DNA of 64,000 bases, from NCBI GenBank assembly GCA_002706765.1, contig PAJV01000071.1, positions 1-64,000 on the forward strand, read 5' to 3'. The notes under the pieces were generated by a model, which did no database searches, was not told the origin of the DNA, and worked only from the letters and a program-made list of their open reading frames with translations. Both the position numbers and the translations under genes were made by a program. Positions within the stretch are counted from its first letter, which is position 1, and each line of letters opens with the position of its first letter. This DNA comes from Gimesia sp. (GTDB lineage Bacteria; Planctomycetota; Planctomycetia; Planctomycetales; Planctomycetaceae). Shown piece by piece: positions 9,414-17,845 of this stretch.

Positions 9414-10367
9414 TCATGGCTTGATGAAATTGAGCCGTGAGCCTTCGATAATTCGATTTTTCGTGAATGCCAGATACTCTTGAGTATCAGATTTTAATCG
9501 CACACTACTCAACTCTAATTGATCTTGAATATCTTCGGTTAACTTTGAAATCCACTTATCTTGACCCGCATTTTTCTTTTCCTCTTTATTATTTTCGATT
9601 GCGGTTTCTATCTCAGCTATGAAATCTAATAATTCATCATGTAATGCATCACCCTTTTCTTTTATCTCAGATTTAGTAAGTTGTTGAATCAATTCAAGAA
9701 AATGGTTTGCAAAATCAATCGCTGTATTCATTAAGTCTGTTCCCTCTACATTTCCAACATGCTCTTCAACTATACCATTGCTATGGTGTCGGCAGATTGA
9801 ACTTCTTCGAGCCATAATTCTAGCCCACTCATTCGTGAATATTTGAATTGACCTTTCCAGAGTATCTAACCAATGTTCGCATCGCCTGCTATCAGCCCCT
9901 TCAAGATGCTCCAGTTCCGATTCATTATCTTCGATGTGTCTGATTAAAGCTTCCATTTTATCAAGGGTCAGTTGGTATTTTAGTGTTGGTGATAATTCAG
10001 GCTTTGGTGCGTCATCATGCATGTTCTCGTGCTTCATTTCTTCAAGATAGAATTGTCGAAGTGATTCAAGACCATTGAGATAAGATGACAATAGAAGAGA
10101 GTTTGTATTATCACGCAGTTCTTCACGTTGATTTCGCAGTTCTGCTGATTGCATAAATATTGCGACAACCACCCCCGCAACACCAATACCAGCAAAAAGA
10201 GTATTTAAACCTCCAAAAGCATCACCTCTAGTTCCAAAATCCTGAATTTGATCCCAATTGTTATTTAGATAGCCATTGTACAAAAAGAATATTATTGAAA
10301 TCCCTACTGCAACAACCAAGAATAGGACTATGTAAAACCATGGGTAAGATGAAGAACGTTTCGCCAT
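9414..10367 (-). CDS. Two-TM membrane protein with cytoplasmic coiled-coil region, putative abortive-infection type
   Basis: A 317-residue protein with a strong start (GGAG eight bases before the ATG). TM1 is residues 9-31 (FYIVLFLVVAVGISIIFFLY). A conserved loop GTRGDAFGGLNTLFAGIG leads into TM2 (GVAGVVVAIFMQS), followed by AELRNQREELRDNT, the start of a long charged helical domain. The GD.FGG.NTLF..L.F.G...TI..Q..EL pattern is typical of putative phage abortive-infection membrane proteins (putAbiC-like). A related head is found in the protein at 38053. Its position among restriction genes supports a defence role, but no effector activity can be read directly. Confidence 0.65.
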   Translation of the reverse strand: MAKRSSSYPWFYIVLFLVVAVGISIIFFLYNGYLNNNWDQIQDFGTRGDAFGGLNTLFAGIGVAGVVVAIFMQSAELRNQREELRDNTNSLLLSSYLNGLESLRQFYLEEMKHENMHDDAPKPELSPTLKYQLTLDKMEALIRHIEDNESELEHLEGADSRRCEHWLDTLERSIQIFTNEWARIMARRSSICRHHSNGIVEEHVGNVEGTDLMNTAIDFANHFLELIQQLTKSEIKEKGDALHDELLDFIAEIETAIENNKEEKKNAGQDKWISKLTEDIQDQLELSSVRLKSDTQEYLAFTKNRIIEGSRLNFIKP

Positions 10368-10435
10368 TTAAACATCTCCGGTAGAACATTTAGATTCGTT
10401 TTTATGCTTACAAATAAACTCAGTTGTAAGTGAAA

Positions 10436-10633
10436 TCACGTGTTAGTTAATTGTACATGCATGAAGTTACGAGTGTAGCGTGAAGCAGTACCAGCGTTGT
10501 GCTTCTCACACCTCCGAGTTAAATTTGTCGTAATGCCTGTATAAAAGGAATCGTCAGCACATCTCAGAATGTAAACAAACCAAGTTGTGGATTTTGTCGC
10601 TGCTCCATCTTCATTCGATTTTGCTTCAATCAT
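10436..10633 (-). pseudogene. Truncated GIY-YIG nuclease-like protein
   Basis: Residues 17-55 match the first part of small GIY-YIG (UPF0213/YhbQ-like) proteins: TWFVYILRCADDSFYTGIT (the GIY and YIG strands appear as VYI and YTG), then TNLTRRCEKHNAGTASRYTR. Intact members run on for 30 or more residues with a catalytic glutamate helix; here the frame stops after NFMHVQLTNT. It therefore lacks the metal-binding Glu and is probably inactive, although the ORF is clean. Its ATG overlaps the DUF6933 stop by 8 bases, so it may still be translated by coupling. Confidence 0.6.
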
Positions 10634-11144
10634 TTCTATGCGATTCTATCATCCTCTTAAACGCATCTTCTGGTCTGCCATATCCATCTGACTTTTTCTC
10701 TGCAATTGCCGACAGTAAAAAGTCATTCAGTTTAAATCCCACTTCATGTGGTGACATCTGATCTTTAATCAGCAAGATCTGAGCACATTCCACCAGTTGA
10801 TTCATCGAGCTTGTCACAGAACGATTCAATGCTTTCGAAAACTGAATGGTTTCGCTTTCTGGAGCAATAAATTTTCGGAATGCCCATTGATTGGCATCGT
10901 CGGCTGTGAAATCTCCGATACAGTTCATCGCACTTTCAGAAAACCGTTTTTGATTAGTAATGCCTTTAGCTGGCATTACACACGAATAAAGTGACTTGGT
11001 ATTACTCAGTAAAATATACTGACGGCGATTTGCAGGGAATATATGGCAGGACCAGTCAGCGAATGGATTCTCATGTAAGGGAAGTGCTTCTAATGTGCCT
11101 GTTTTGATTTTCTGATTGAGCTTTTGGGAGAGGCGGAAGATCAT
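10626..11144 (-). CDS. DUF6933 family protein
   Basis: A 172-residue soluble protein matching the DUF6933 pattern from the first residue: MIFRLSQKLNQKIKTG, ALPLHENPFADWSCHIF, RRQYILLSNTKSLYSCVM, ITNQKRF, then RFIAPES and FSKALNRSVTSSMNQLV. Members are common beside mobile and defence genes in diverse bacteria; their role is not established as far as I know. No clear ribosome site is seen before the ATG. A small N-terminal remnant of a second copy lies at 13328-13399, so the family has been duplicated or re-inserted in this island. Confidence 0.8.
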   Translation of the reverse strand: MIFRLSQKLNQKIKTGTLEALPLHENPFADWSCHIFPANRRQYILLSNTKSLYSCVMPAKGITNQKRFSESAMNCIGDFTADDANQWAFRKFIAPESETIQFSKALNRSVTSSMNQLVECAQILLIKDQMSPHEVGFKLNDFLLSAIAEKKSDGYGRPEDAFKRMIESHRND

Positions 11145-11664
11145 TGGAGTTCGCCAATATTAAGATTATGTTTTCTATGTTCGTAAAGCATACATTTTAT
11201 CTACCTAAATTACGAACAGGGACCACTCCCAGAAGTTGTAGATTTTCGAGACCACAATCTGCCTCCCAAGGTCCGAATGTCCTCCGTTAATGAGTTTCAT
11301 TGAAACATGAGACTTCCACAGCCTTCAATGCCTGTGTATTGCCACAAAACACTGCAAACACAGACATATTCGCACCACACTTCATCCGCTTAAAATCTCC
11401 ATTTCAGTCGCAATGTGGCACAAAAGCTATTCCGACACATTGCGACAACAAACTTCAATCTCGTTTTTGGTGGGAAATCCAATCTGCTCCCCGGAGCAGA
11501 GCAGGACACCGGCAACGGCTTCCGTCAGTCGCCGGTTGAAAAACTGGAGGTGGTGGAGTGATAGATCCTAAACAATCAACCGTCTCCAATTTCATCGATT
11601 AAACGTGGTCTGTTTGAATAACTCCATTTCACCGAGGTTTGACTGATTTCCCGAGACCGGGGAA
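11145..11664. other. 520-bp gap without a convincing gene
   Basis: The only open frame (11300-11539, plus) has no ribosome site, no recognisable family and an odd composition, so I do not call it. A hairpin with arms GACTGATTT and AATCAGTC lies at 11642-11667, just overlapping the stop of the GYF_2 gene. On the plus strand it is followed by TTTTATAAA, so it could act as a terminator in that direction. Nothing else stands out. Confidence 0.4.
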
Positions 11665-13200
11665 TCAGTCTTTTATAAACCGGGATGGGTTTATCGGTTG
11701 TCCCAACCCTTTTGGTGGACTGGACTGTTTGACGCTTGCAATACCGATCTTGAAAACTTGGCTTTCTTGACCTCGATGATCCAGATACTTGATGTAAACG
11801 AGCTTCGACTGGTCAAAGATTCGTTGATCTGAAATCGTCCCACGCCTCAAAAAATTCGTCTTCACAAGGTCTGTAACGGCGTTCCATTCATTCTGGTCGA
11901 ATGAGTAAAAGATATTCGTCGCCTTATTATCCATGACCCAGACTTGGTTGTGATTTGCTAAAAACACCGTTTGGCTGCTCTGAAAAGTCGCCGCTCCGTT
12001 CTCGCTGGCCGTGAGACGCCCCCTCGCATCAGCAAGAAGGTTGTCTGCGAACTTCTTGTCGATAAAGTACCGGTCGAACTTTCCAGTGACTGACGCTTCC
12101 AGTAGCTTTTCGAGATAGTTACGTTCTTTTCCCATATCTACGGTCGAACGATTTGGCATCTGGTCGGCAGAATAGAAATCTGCCAGATCAAGCAATGCAG
12201 GACCGAATTCGGGATGGGATTGAGCGAACTTTTCCAACGAATTGAGTCGTTCCTGTCCCGTTTCTAAACGGAGTGACACAAACTCAATCGCAGTGCTTGA
12301 AGGGAATTGCTCCTTCAACTTTCGTAATTCGTGTGCTGCCGCTTGGTAGCCGTTCTGCGACTTCAACAACGTAAGATAGGAATCGATTGGATCGATAAAG
12401 GGCTGGTCGAAGGACACATAGCGTTCGTAAGAGTCGAATGCTTGTCGAAAATCACCACTTAGCTCGTGGACACGAGCGTTGTGATAGAATTCGGATGGCG
12501 TTTTGGGCTCATTCTTTAGACCGCCGAGGTTACCAAGTTTGTCAATATTCCCTGAGATCTTCTTCGTTTCAGAAAGAATCTCACTCGTGTCTTTTTTGAT
12601 ATCTTGGACGGTCGATTCAATGCCAAGAAGTGTATTTTGAATTTGGGCGACGGCGGTGATGTTTGCACCAAGCACTCCGTTATCGCCGGAATCACACATA
12701 GCGGCGGCTCCATACCAGAATCCAAAAGCCAGCAACAAATAAACGGAAAATATCATTGCTTGATGGGGAATCATCAGATCCCAGTTGGATCGTTGTTCTT
12801 TCGAAAGTCGCCGCCACATTAGAAAAAATGTGATACCACACAGAGCAGTAATGATGGCGAGGTAACCATTGAACGGACCGAGAGGTGTGAGAAAATCAGC
12901 GGCAAGACCACAGATACCGCCAATCGCCGTAGCATATTTCCCACCATGTGCAAGCGATGACTGGAAAGAGATGCTTACTTTTTTCTCGTCGCTAGCTGGG
13001 ACTGGAGGAGTCGGCTTTCGTTGGGGTTTGTCGGGAAACAATCCCTTGATGCCACTTGCTGGTTTCCATTCATCCTTTCCTTCTGTCCAAGCGAGATCGG
13101 ACGGTTGAAGTTCGCCGGAATCAGCGAGTGCCTTTAACTGCTGGGACGTGACAGGACCGTATTTTTCGCCGCCTATTGCATAATGCCATTCTTTCGCCAT
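11665..13200 (-). CDS. GYF_2 (DUF4339) domain membrane protein with TPR-like region
   Basis: A 511-residue protein starting MAKEWHYAIGG (an upstream in-frame TTG exists but the GYF_2 domain begins at the ATG). Residues 1-52 are a GYF_2 domain (YGPVTSQQLKALADSGEL, DEWKPASGIKGLFP), a module associated with protein-protein contacts. Three or four TM segments follow (about residues 88-175, including AIGGICGLAADFLTPLG and MIFSVYLLLAFGFWYGAA). A short coiled coil (LGIESTVQDIKKDTSEIL) leads to a helical tetratricopeptide-like part (HNARVHELSGDFRQAFDSYERYV). GYF_2 membrane proteins of unknown role are frequent in planctomycetes. It probably faces the cytoplasm with both ends; function unknown. Confidence 0.75.
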   Translation of the reverse strand: MAKEWHYAIGGEKYGPVTSQQLKALADSGELQPSDLAWTEGKDEWKPASGIKGLFPDKPQRKPTPPVPASDEKKVSISFQSSLAHGGKYATAIGGICGLAADFLTPLGPFNGYLAIITALCGITFFLMWRRLSKEQRSNWDLMIPHQAMIFSVYLLLAFGFWYGAAAMCDSGDNGVLGANITAVAQIQNTLLGIESTVQDIKKDTSEILSETKKISGNIDKLGNLGGLKNEPKTPSEFYHNARVHELSGDFRQAFDSYERYVSFDQPFIDPIDSYLTLLKSQNGYQAAAHELRKLKEQFPSSTAIEFVSLRLETGQERLNSLEKFAQSHPEFGPALLDLADFYSADQMPNRSTVDMGKERNYLEKLLEASVTGKFDRYFIDKKFADNLLADARGRLTASENGAATFQSSQTVFLANHNQVWVMDNKATNIFYSFDQNEWNAVTDLVKTNFLRRGTISDQRIFDQSKLVYIKYLDHRGQESQVFKIGIASVKQSSPPKGLGQPINPSRFIKD

Positions 13201-13327
13201 AGTGTATTCCAATAGTTTTAGCGACTGACTGGGTTTCGTTGTCTTTCTGGTCCCTTCGCCCGGTAAATATTAGCGAAAAAAAAGCAGGAGACCCAAACTG
13301 AACGACATCTACAGATATGAGAGGAGT

Positions 13328-13399
13328 TCATACCGAAATTATAAAGACAACTTCAACCAACTTGCCAGTCTTGAGTCTTTGGGAGAGGCGAAAGATCAT
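13328..13399 (-). pseudogene. N-terminal remnant of a second DUF6933 gene
   Basis: The reverse strand from the ATG at 13399 reads MIFRLSQRLKTGKLVEVV and stops at 13328. It matches the start of the DUF6933 protein at 10626-11144 (MIFRLSQKLNQKIKTGTL) after a 5-residue in-frame deletion. The nucleotide block GGGAGAGGCGAAAGATCAT is almost the same at both loci. The remainder of the gene is gone. The flanks 13201-13327 and 13400-13523 hold nothing else I can support. Confidence 0.6.
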
Positions 13400-13523
13400 G
13401 ACAATTCTTATATTAAAATGGTTGTTTTTTCTTTCATGGTAGTATAATAAATCAGCCGTCTGTAGCAGGCACACAGATTGCTGTTATTCTATCTGACTTA
13501 TCCTTTTGGGATAAACTACAAAC

Positions 13524-14051
13524 ATGATCGCTTGTTACCGTTGTGCCTCCATCTTCTTATGCCTGCACTTAGCAGCCCCTTTTGCATTCTGTGATGATTC
13601 CGATCTCCTCTCCCAACTCCGCAATCTCCCCGAAGTCCATTCCGTCACTTCCACGACAACTGAATCCAAACCAAAACAGATCATCATTCATCTGCTGAAT
13701 TGGCACTTCATTTCCAAAGAGGATTTTGCTTCTGATCTTTCAAATTCATCAGATGGCAGATTATCAGAAGCTGAAATCGATAAACAGTATCTTGAATTTC
13801 TGAATGATGTGGAGGCAATTCAGAAAGAGCAAAAACAGATCCTGAGATTCTTGATCAAGAAACACAAATTTCAATCTGTTTATATGGAAGGGCTTACTGA
13901 GAAGAACCTGACTGCTTTCAATAGCTTCGTCAAGACGCTTCGGGAATTTGAAGTTCCAGAGGGTGATGGTGCTTTTGATCTATTTTTGAAAGAGCAGTAC
14001 AGACGGGTGTCGTTAGAAGAGATAATATGCGTAACCTCGGCAGTGCGATGA
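13524..14051 (+). pseudogene. Secreted protein of unknown function, apparently cut short
   Basis: A 175-residue ORF with an N-terminal signal peptide (hydrophobic residues 5-21, CASIFLCLHLAAPFAF, ending FCDDSD). The mature part has KQIIIHLLNWHFISKEDFA and EIDKQYLEFLNDVEAIQKEQ, then HKFQSVYMEGLTEKNL. I have the impression of longer planctomycete proteins of this kind that continue well beyond this point. The abrupt end within a charged helix (VSLEEIICVTSAVR) suggests a frameshift or truncation. No partner gene is evident, and the role is unknown. Confidence 0.5.
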
Positions 14052-14113
14052 GATGATTGAATCCGCTCCCAGTGATGTTGGGACATTTTCTGAGTGTTTC
14101 CTATGTGGCTTAT

Positions 14114-15181
14114 TCAACGTAGGGTGGGTTCGATGACGATCGGTTTCTCTTCTTCAGGACCATAAGTAATTTTACATTGCGGTAACTTCTTGGTCAGTGC
14201 ATTGATACCCGTTATGGTCACTTTAGTTTCTTTGAGATCAAGTAACTCCAATCGCTTAAACGATTCGAGATGCTTCAAACCAACATCGGTGATTTTTGTG
14301 CCATGTAGATCAAGTATTTTCAGGTTCTTGAACTTGCCGACATTCTGCAAACTACTGTCAGTTACAAGAGATCCCGGTAAATAAAGGGACACCAGTTTTT
14401 CAGAATCGGGTAGATGAATCAGTCCACTGCCAGTTACATGAGAATCAAGAAGTGATAGCGATGACAACTGTTTCATCTGACCTAGATGCTTGAGTCCATC
14501 GTCGGTGGTAAGTCTACCTCCCTTTAGTGTATTGATCTTAATCAGGTTTTTGATGTGTTCCAGACCTTTGTCGCCAGACTTTGTCGAGTGAAGACTAAGA
14601 TAGGTAAGGTTCCGTAGATTGGTGAGGTGCTTGAGCCCATCATCACCAACAGAAGTTTGAGAGATATTTAAAGTAGTCAAATTGGTAAGTTTAGCGAGAT
14701 GCTGCATACCCGCATTAGTGACAGGGGTTGATCTGAGATGAAGCTCTGAAAGTTGCTTCAAATCTTTCAATAATCGAAGTCCGTCATCAGTCACCTTCTC
14801 CTTCTCATAAAGACTAATCGTATACACAAAGAATGGTTCTGTAGGCAAGTTCTCCAGTCTCTTGGCGGCAACTTTCTTATCGTTAGCAAATACCGCTACT
14901 TGCCCCCCAATACTCAGTACCCACTCTGCCGCACGGCGGTCTGGGTTAGCATACATGACTCCTAAATTGTATTGTGCTTCGGCTTCTCCCTGTTCAGCAG
15001 CTTTGCGATACCGTTTAAACTCCTGACTTTCTTCTTGTTTCACCTTCTCGGATTGAATTGAGATGGAAGCTGATTTAGGTTGTGGGGCGACTCTTTGATC
15101 TTCCTGACATCCGTTAAGCATAAAACAAAAAACAACAAATGCAGCAGCACCAATCATCTCTTGCCACTTACCTTGAGACAT
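14114..15181 (-). CDS. Leucine-rich-repeat lipoprotein
   Basis: I place the start at the ATG ending at 15181 (MSQGKWQEMIG), which gives a clear lipoprotein signal with the lipobox MLNGC; an upstream frame extension to 15238 lacks sense. After a Ser/Gln-rich linker there is one Sel1-type helix pair (KAAEQGEAEAQYNLGVMY). From about residue 110 to the end come at least eight leucine-rich repeats of the planctomycete type (TDDGLKHL..LK.L..L.L..T.VTDAGL). It is likely anchored to a membrane and binds a protein partner. Such LRR lipoproteins are numerous in planctomycetes; the ligand is unknown. Confidence 0.8.
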   Translation of the reverse strand: MSQGKWQEMIGAAAFVVFCFMLNGCQEDQRVAPQPKSASISIQSEKVKQEESQEFKRYRKAAEQGEAEAQYNLGVMYANPDRRAAEWVLSIGGQVAVFANDKKVAAKRLENLPTEPFFVYTISLYEKEKVTDDGLRLLKDLKQLSELHLRSTPVTNAGMQHLAKLTNLTTLNISQTSVGDDGLKHLTNLRNLTYLSLHSTKSGDKGLEHIKNLIKINTLKGGRLTTDDGLKHLGQMKQLSSLSLLDSHVTGSGLIHLPDSEKLVSLYLPGSLVTDSSLQNVGKFKNLKILDLHGTKITDVGLKHLESFKRLELLDLKETKVTITGINALTKKLPQCKITYGPEEEKPIVIEPTLR

Positions 15182-15776
15182 GATTATTTCTCCCAGCCAA
15201 ATTGAATTGAAGAGAACTCGTGAGATGTTATCTTGCAACCAGACGAGACATATGTCAATCGGTCTTTAGAAAGTTACTGGATGCTGGTTGTTCCATGGTT
15301 AGTGGGGCAGTCACTACCGTCCGTTTCTGGGGCGTCGGTATTTATGCTCATGGATGGAAAGACGCTGCCAGAGAACCGGAGCGTTTTGGATCGTCCTCAT
15401 TGAATTTTAACAGGTGATGATCAGGTTCATCTATGATAGCGAGTTCGGGTGTCAGTCTGTCGGGATGATTGCTGAAATTCATTCCAGCATCTTCGTTCTC
15501 TGAGACAAATCTTAGCCGTTTTGTCTTTCAATTTCCGCACGTGTTCTGATTCTCCAATCTCATTGAAATTTGAGACTCAACTACATCAGCCATACAGCAA
15601 ATCTCAATAAAAGCCTATTATTTAAGGACTTTAGCTGCGAACGCTTTTGCCTGAATCAGTCTCAAAAGCCCATCCCAGCCCCCATCTCAATTCTCTTGAG
15701 ACACAGACCTACGCCCCTCAAAAATAATTGACACCCTTAAGTAAGTCGTCAACTCAACCTCAAAAGGAGACGGCTA
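15182..15776. promoter_or_regulatory. Long leader region of the mobile-element module with repeated TCTCAA/TTGAGA half-sites
   Basis: No convincing gene is present; the plus frame at 15220-15417 has no ribosome site or family. Between about 15555 and 15705 the half-site TCTCAA or its complement TTGAGA occurs at least five times, including two inverted pairs (near 15563-15577 and 15687-15703, the latter TCTCAATTCTCTTGAGA). These look like operator half-sites for a repressor of the downstream ardC-like gene. Copy 1 of the GACACCC motif is at 15730-15736, and a six-pair stem (15745-15750 with 15769-15774) overlaps the ribosome site AGGAG at 15765-15769. Confidence 0.45.
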
Positions 15777-16661
15777 GTGTCACGCAATCAGCAAATCCGA
15801 AGCGAAATCACAAATCAAATCATTTCTGCTCTGGAAAGTGGAACTCTGGCTTGGCGAAAACCTTGGAGTTCAGATCGCAACTGTGGTATGCCAAAGAATG
15901 TTGTTTCAGGTGATCTATATTCCGGCGTTAATCCTCTCTTACTGGGTCTTGCCAGTGAGCGTCATGGTTTTCAGTCTCGCCACTGGGGAACTTATAAGCA
16001 ATGGAGCGAACTTGGCGGGAAAGTAATGCGACGACCATCGCATGTTCCAAGTGGGCAGTGGGGAACAAAAATCGTCTTCTGCAAGCCGGTCACCAAGAAA
16101 CAAAATGATCATGACGAACCAGAAGAGACTTATTTTCTTCTTCGCACATATACGGTCTTCAACATCGACCAAGTTGAAGGAGATCACCTCGATTATCTTC
16201 GTGTCGGTTACAGCACTGACACCTGCAATTCAGAGAGCAACACTTTTGATGAAGCTGACGAATTGATCGAAGCAACCGAAGCTGATATCCGACATGGTGG
16301 AAATCAGGCGTACTACGATATCCCCGGAGACTACATCCAAGTCCCGAATCGAGATCAGTTTGCAGGATCTGCTTATTATGAAGTTCTATTCCACGAAATC
16401 GTTCATTGGACGGAAAAACGACTTAACTGGGATAGAAATAATAATGGATATGCTCTCGGCGAATTAATCGCAGAAATAGGAGCATGCTATATCTGCTCAG
16501 AGCTTAACATTCCAATGAATGATGAAAACCACCACGCCTATCTCGATGGCTGGCTCAAAAAAATGAAACAGGACTCATCCTTCATTTTCAAGGCTTCATC
16601 GCAAGCCTCAAAAGCGGCAGACTACATCATGTCATTCAAGCCAGTTGAGGTTTCCTGCTGA
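15777..16661 (+). CDS. ardC: ArdC-like antirestriction protein (ssDNA-binding and zincin domains)
   Basis: A 294-residue protein with a GTG start seven bases after AGGAG. The N-terminal part (residues 5-110) matches the ArdC ssDNA-binding domain: IISALESGTLAWRKPW, SGDLYSGVNPLLLGLA, WGTYKQWSELGGKV. The C-terminal part is a zincin-like metallopeptidase domain with HEIVH (residues about 209-213, the HExxH zinc site) and downstream ALGELIAEIGACYICSELN. ArdC proteins protect incoming plasmids or conjugative elements from restriction during transfer. It heads a row of small genes shared with integrative elements. The stop codon TGA overlaps a GACACCC motif copy. Confidence 0.9.
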   Translation: MSRNQQIRSEITNQIISALESGTLAWRKPWSSDRNCGMPKNVVSGDLYSGVNPLLLGLASERHGFQSRHWGTYKQWSELGGKVMRRPSHVPSGQWGTKIVFCKPVTKKQNDHDEPEETYFLLRTYTVFNIDQVEGDHLDYLRVGYSTDTCNSESNTFDEADELIEATEADIRHGGNQAYYDIPGDYIQVPNRDQFAGSAYYEVLFHEIVHWTEKRLNWDRNNNGYALGELIAEIGACYICSELNIPMNDENHHAYLDGWLKKMKQDSSFIFKASSQASKAADYIMSFKPVEVSC

Positions 16662-16677
16662 CACCCACAAGTAGATT

Positions 16678-16763
16678 GATCGCCGTCACTGATCGGTTCA
16701 GATCTCAGTGGTCTTTCAGTTGAGATCGAAGACCACTGTTAGTTCTGGATCAGGACGGCGATC
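16678..16763 (+). ncRNA. Nested perfect stems in the leader of the P-loop ATPase gene
   Basis: An outer 10-bp perfect inverted repeat (GATCGCCGTC at 16678-16687 with GACGGCGATC at 16754-16763) encloses an inner 10-bp perfect repeat (CAGTGGTCTT at 16706-16715 with AAGACCACTG at 16729-16738). It lies between GACACCC copies 2 and 3. It is followed by a short A-rich stretch, so on the plus strand it is not a classical U-tract terminator. It may be a structured leader, a protein-binding site or a small RNA. Confidence 0.45.
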
Positions 16764-16806
16764 ATTAAAAAATGACACCCGCAATTAATCTGAAAGGAAT
16801 AAAATA

Positions 16807-17700
16807 ATGGATACACCGACTACAGTTACTTCTCTGGAAAAGAAACAAGAACTCTTAGCTCATCATGTTCGTTTATTGACTAAGAAAATGAGCCATGCCT
16901 TGTTTGTATTTGGCTCTCAAGGTGGACTCGGCAAGAGTCGGACCATTCTACAAGTGCTGGATGAATATGGCGTAGATCCAATCATCATAAATTCACATAT
17001 CACGCCCCTCGCTCTATACGGGACTCTTTTTCAACATCGTGATGATGCTGTACTGTTTTTCGATGACGTTGACAGCATGTATTCATCTATGCCGCATTTG
17101 GGCTTGTTGAGGTCAGCACTCTGGGGAAATCCTCGTATCGTTACCTATGGAAGTTCTCAACTCAGCGACCTTCCATCAAGTTTTGAATTTACTTCTCGTT
17201 GCATTTTTGCTGCCAATGTCATTCCCAAAAATGATGCTTTTAAAGCCGTCCTCAGTCGCTGTGATCAGTTTGAGCTATCTGCAACTAACGGCGAAGTGAT
17301 CGAGATGATGCGTAATCTCTCTGCTCAGGGATTCCATGGAGTGACACCCGAAGAATGTGAAGCTGTGATCGACTACATCGAACAAAACGCAGAAGACCGT
17401 CAGCTATCACTGAGGCTTCTTGGACCAAGTCTGCGAAAGCTTAAATATGCTCGTGAGGAGGGCATCGACTGTCGTCCATTAATCAAAAGCCAGCTCATGT
17501 CGCTTGGAAGAAAGCAAGTGGCAACCAAGCGTCTCGACAATAAAACCGTCGATGCAAAAGTGATGAAGCAGGCGATGGAAAAACATCCAGAGTCCCCGGC
17601 TGATCAGCAGACTTTCTGGTGCGACAAAACTGGCAAGAGCAGGGCAAGTTTTTTCAGAGCTCGTCAACGATATCAGAAAATGCTCGATGAATCTGAATGA
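16807..17700 (+). CDS. P-loop ATPase of the mobile-element module
   Basis: A 297-residue protein with Walker A at about residues 37-46 (GSQGGLGKSRT) and Walker B at about 79-87 (AVLFFDDVDSMY). A sensor-1-like stretch (RCIFAANVIPKND) and an arginine-rich helix follow, so it is an AAA-type ATPase of the kind found on phages and plasmids. The C-terminal 60 residues look like a basic DNA-binding tail (KSRASFFRARQRYQKML). The ribosome site AAAGGAAT precedes the ATG. It is in line with the ardC-like gene upstream; roles in replication, partition or transfer are possible. The stop codon overlaps a GACACCG motif variant. Confidence 0.75.
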   Translation: MDTPTTVTSLEKKQELLAHHVRLLTKKMSHALFVFGSQGGLGKSRTILQVLDEYGVDPIIINSHITPLALYGTLFQHRDDAVLFFDDVDSMYSSMPHLGLLRSALWGNPRIVTYGSSQLSDLPSSFEFTSRCIFAANVIPKNDAFKAVLSRCDQFELSATNGEVIEMMRNLSAQGFHGVTPEECEAVIDYIEQNAEDRQLSLRLLGPSLRKLKYAREEGIDCRPLIKSQLMSLGRKQVATKRLDNKTVDAKVMKQAMEKHPESPADQQTFWCDKTGKSRASFFRARQRYQKMLDESE

Positions 17701-17845
17701 CACCGGCTATCAATCCATAAAGATGTTATTTCCAAGATCCCTTGAAAAAAAGTTTTGTCCTATTAGGTTGATATTATCAGGCTACGAAAACAAACCACAC
17801 TGCCCTTTGAGACAGTGGGGAAGCAGACACAAAGTTCATTGCTAG

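Noticed and set aside
11300-11539. 79-codon plus-strand frame
   Set aside because: No ribosome site, no known pattern, and a composition unlike the neighbouring genes.
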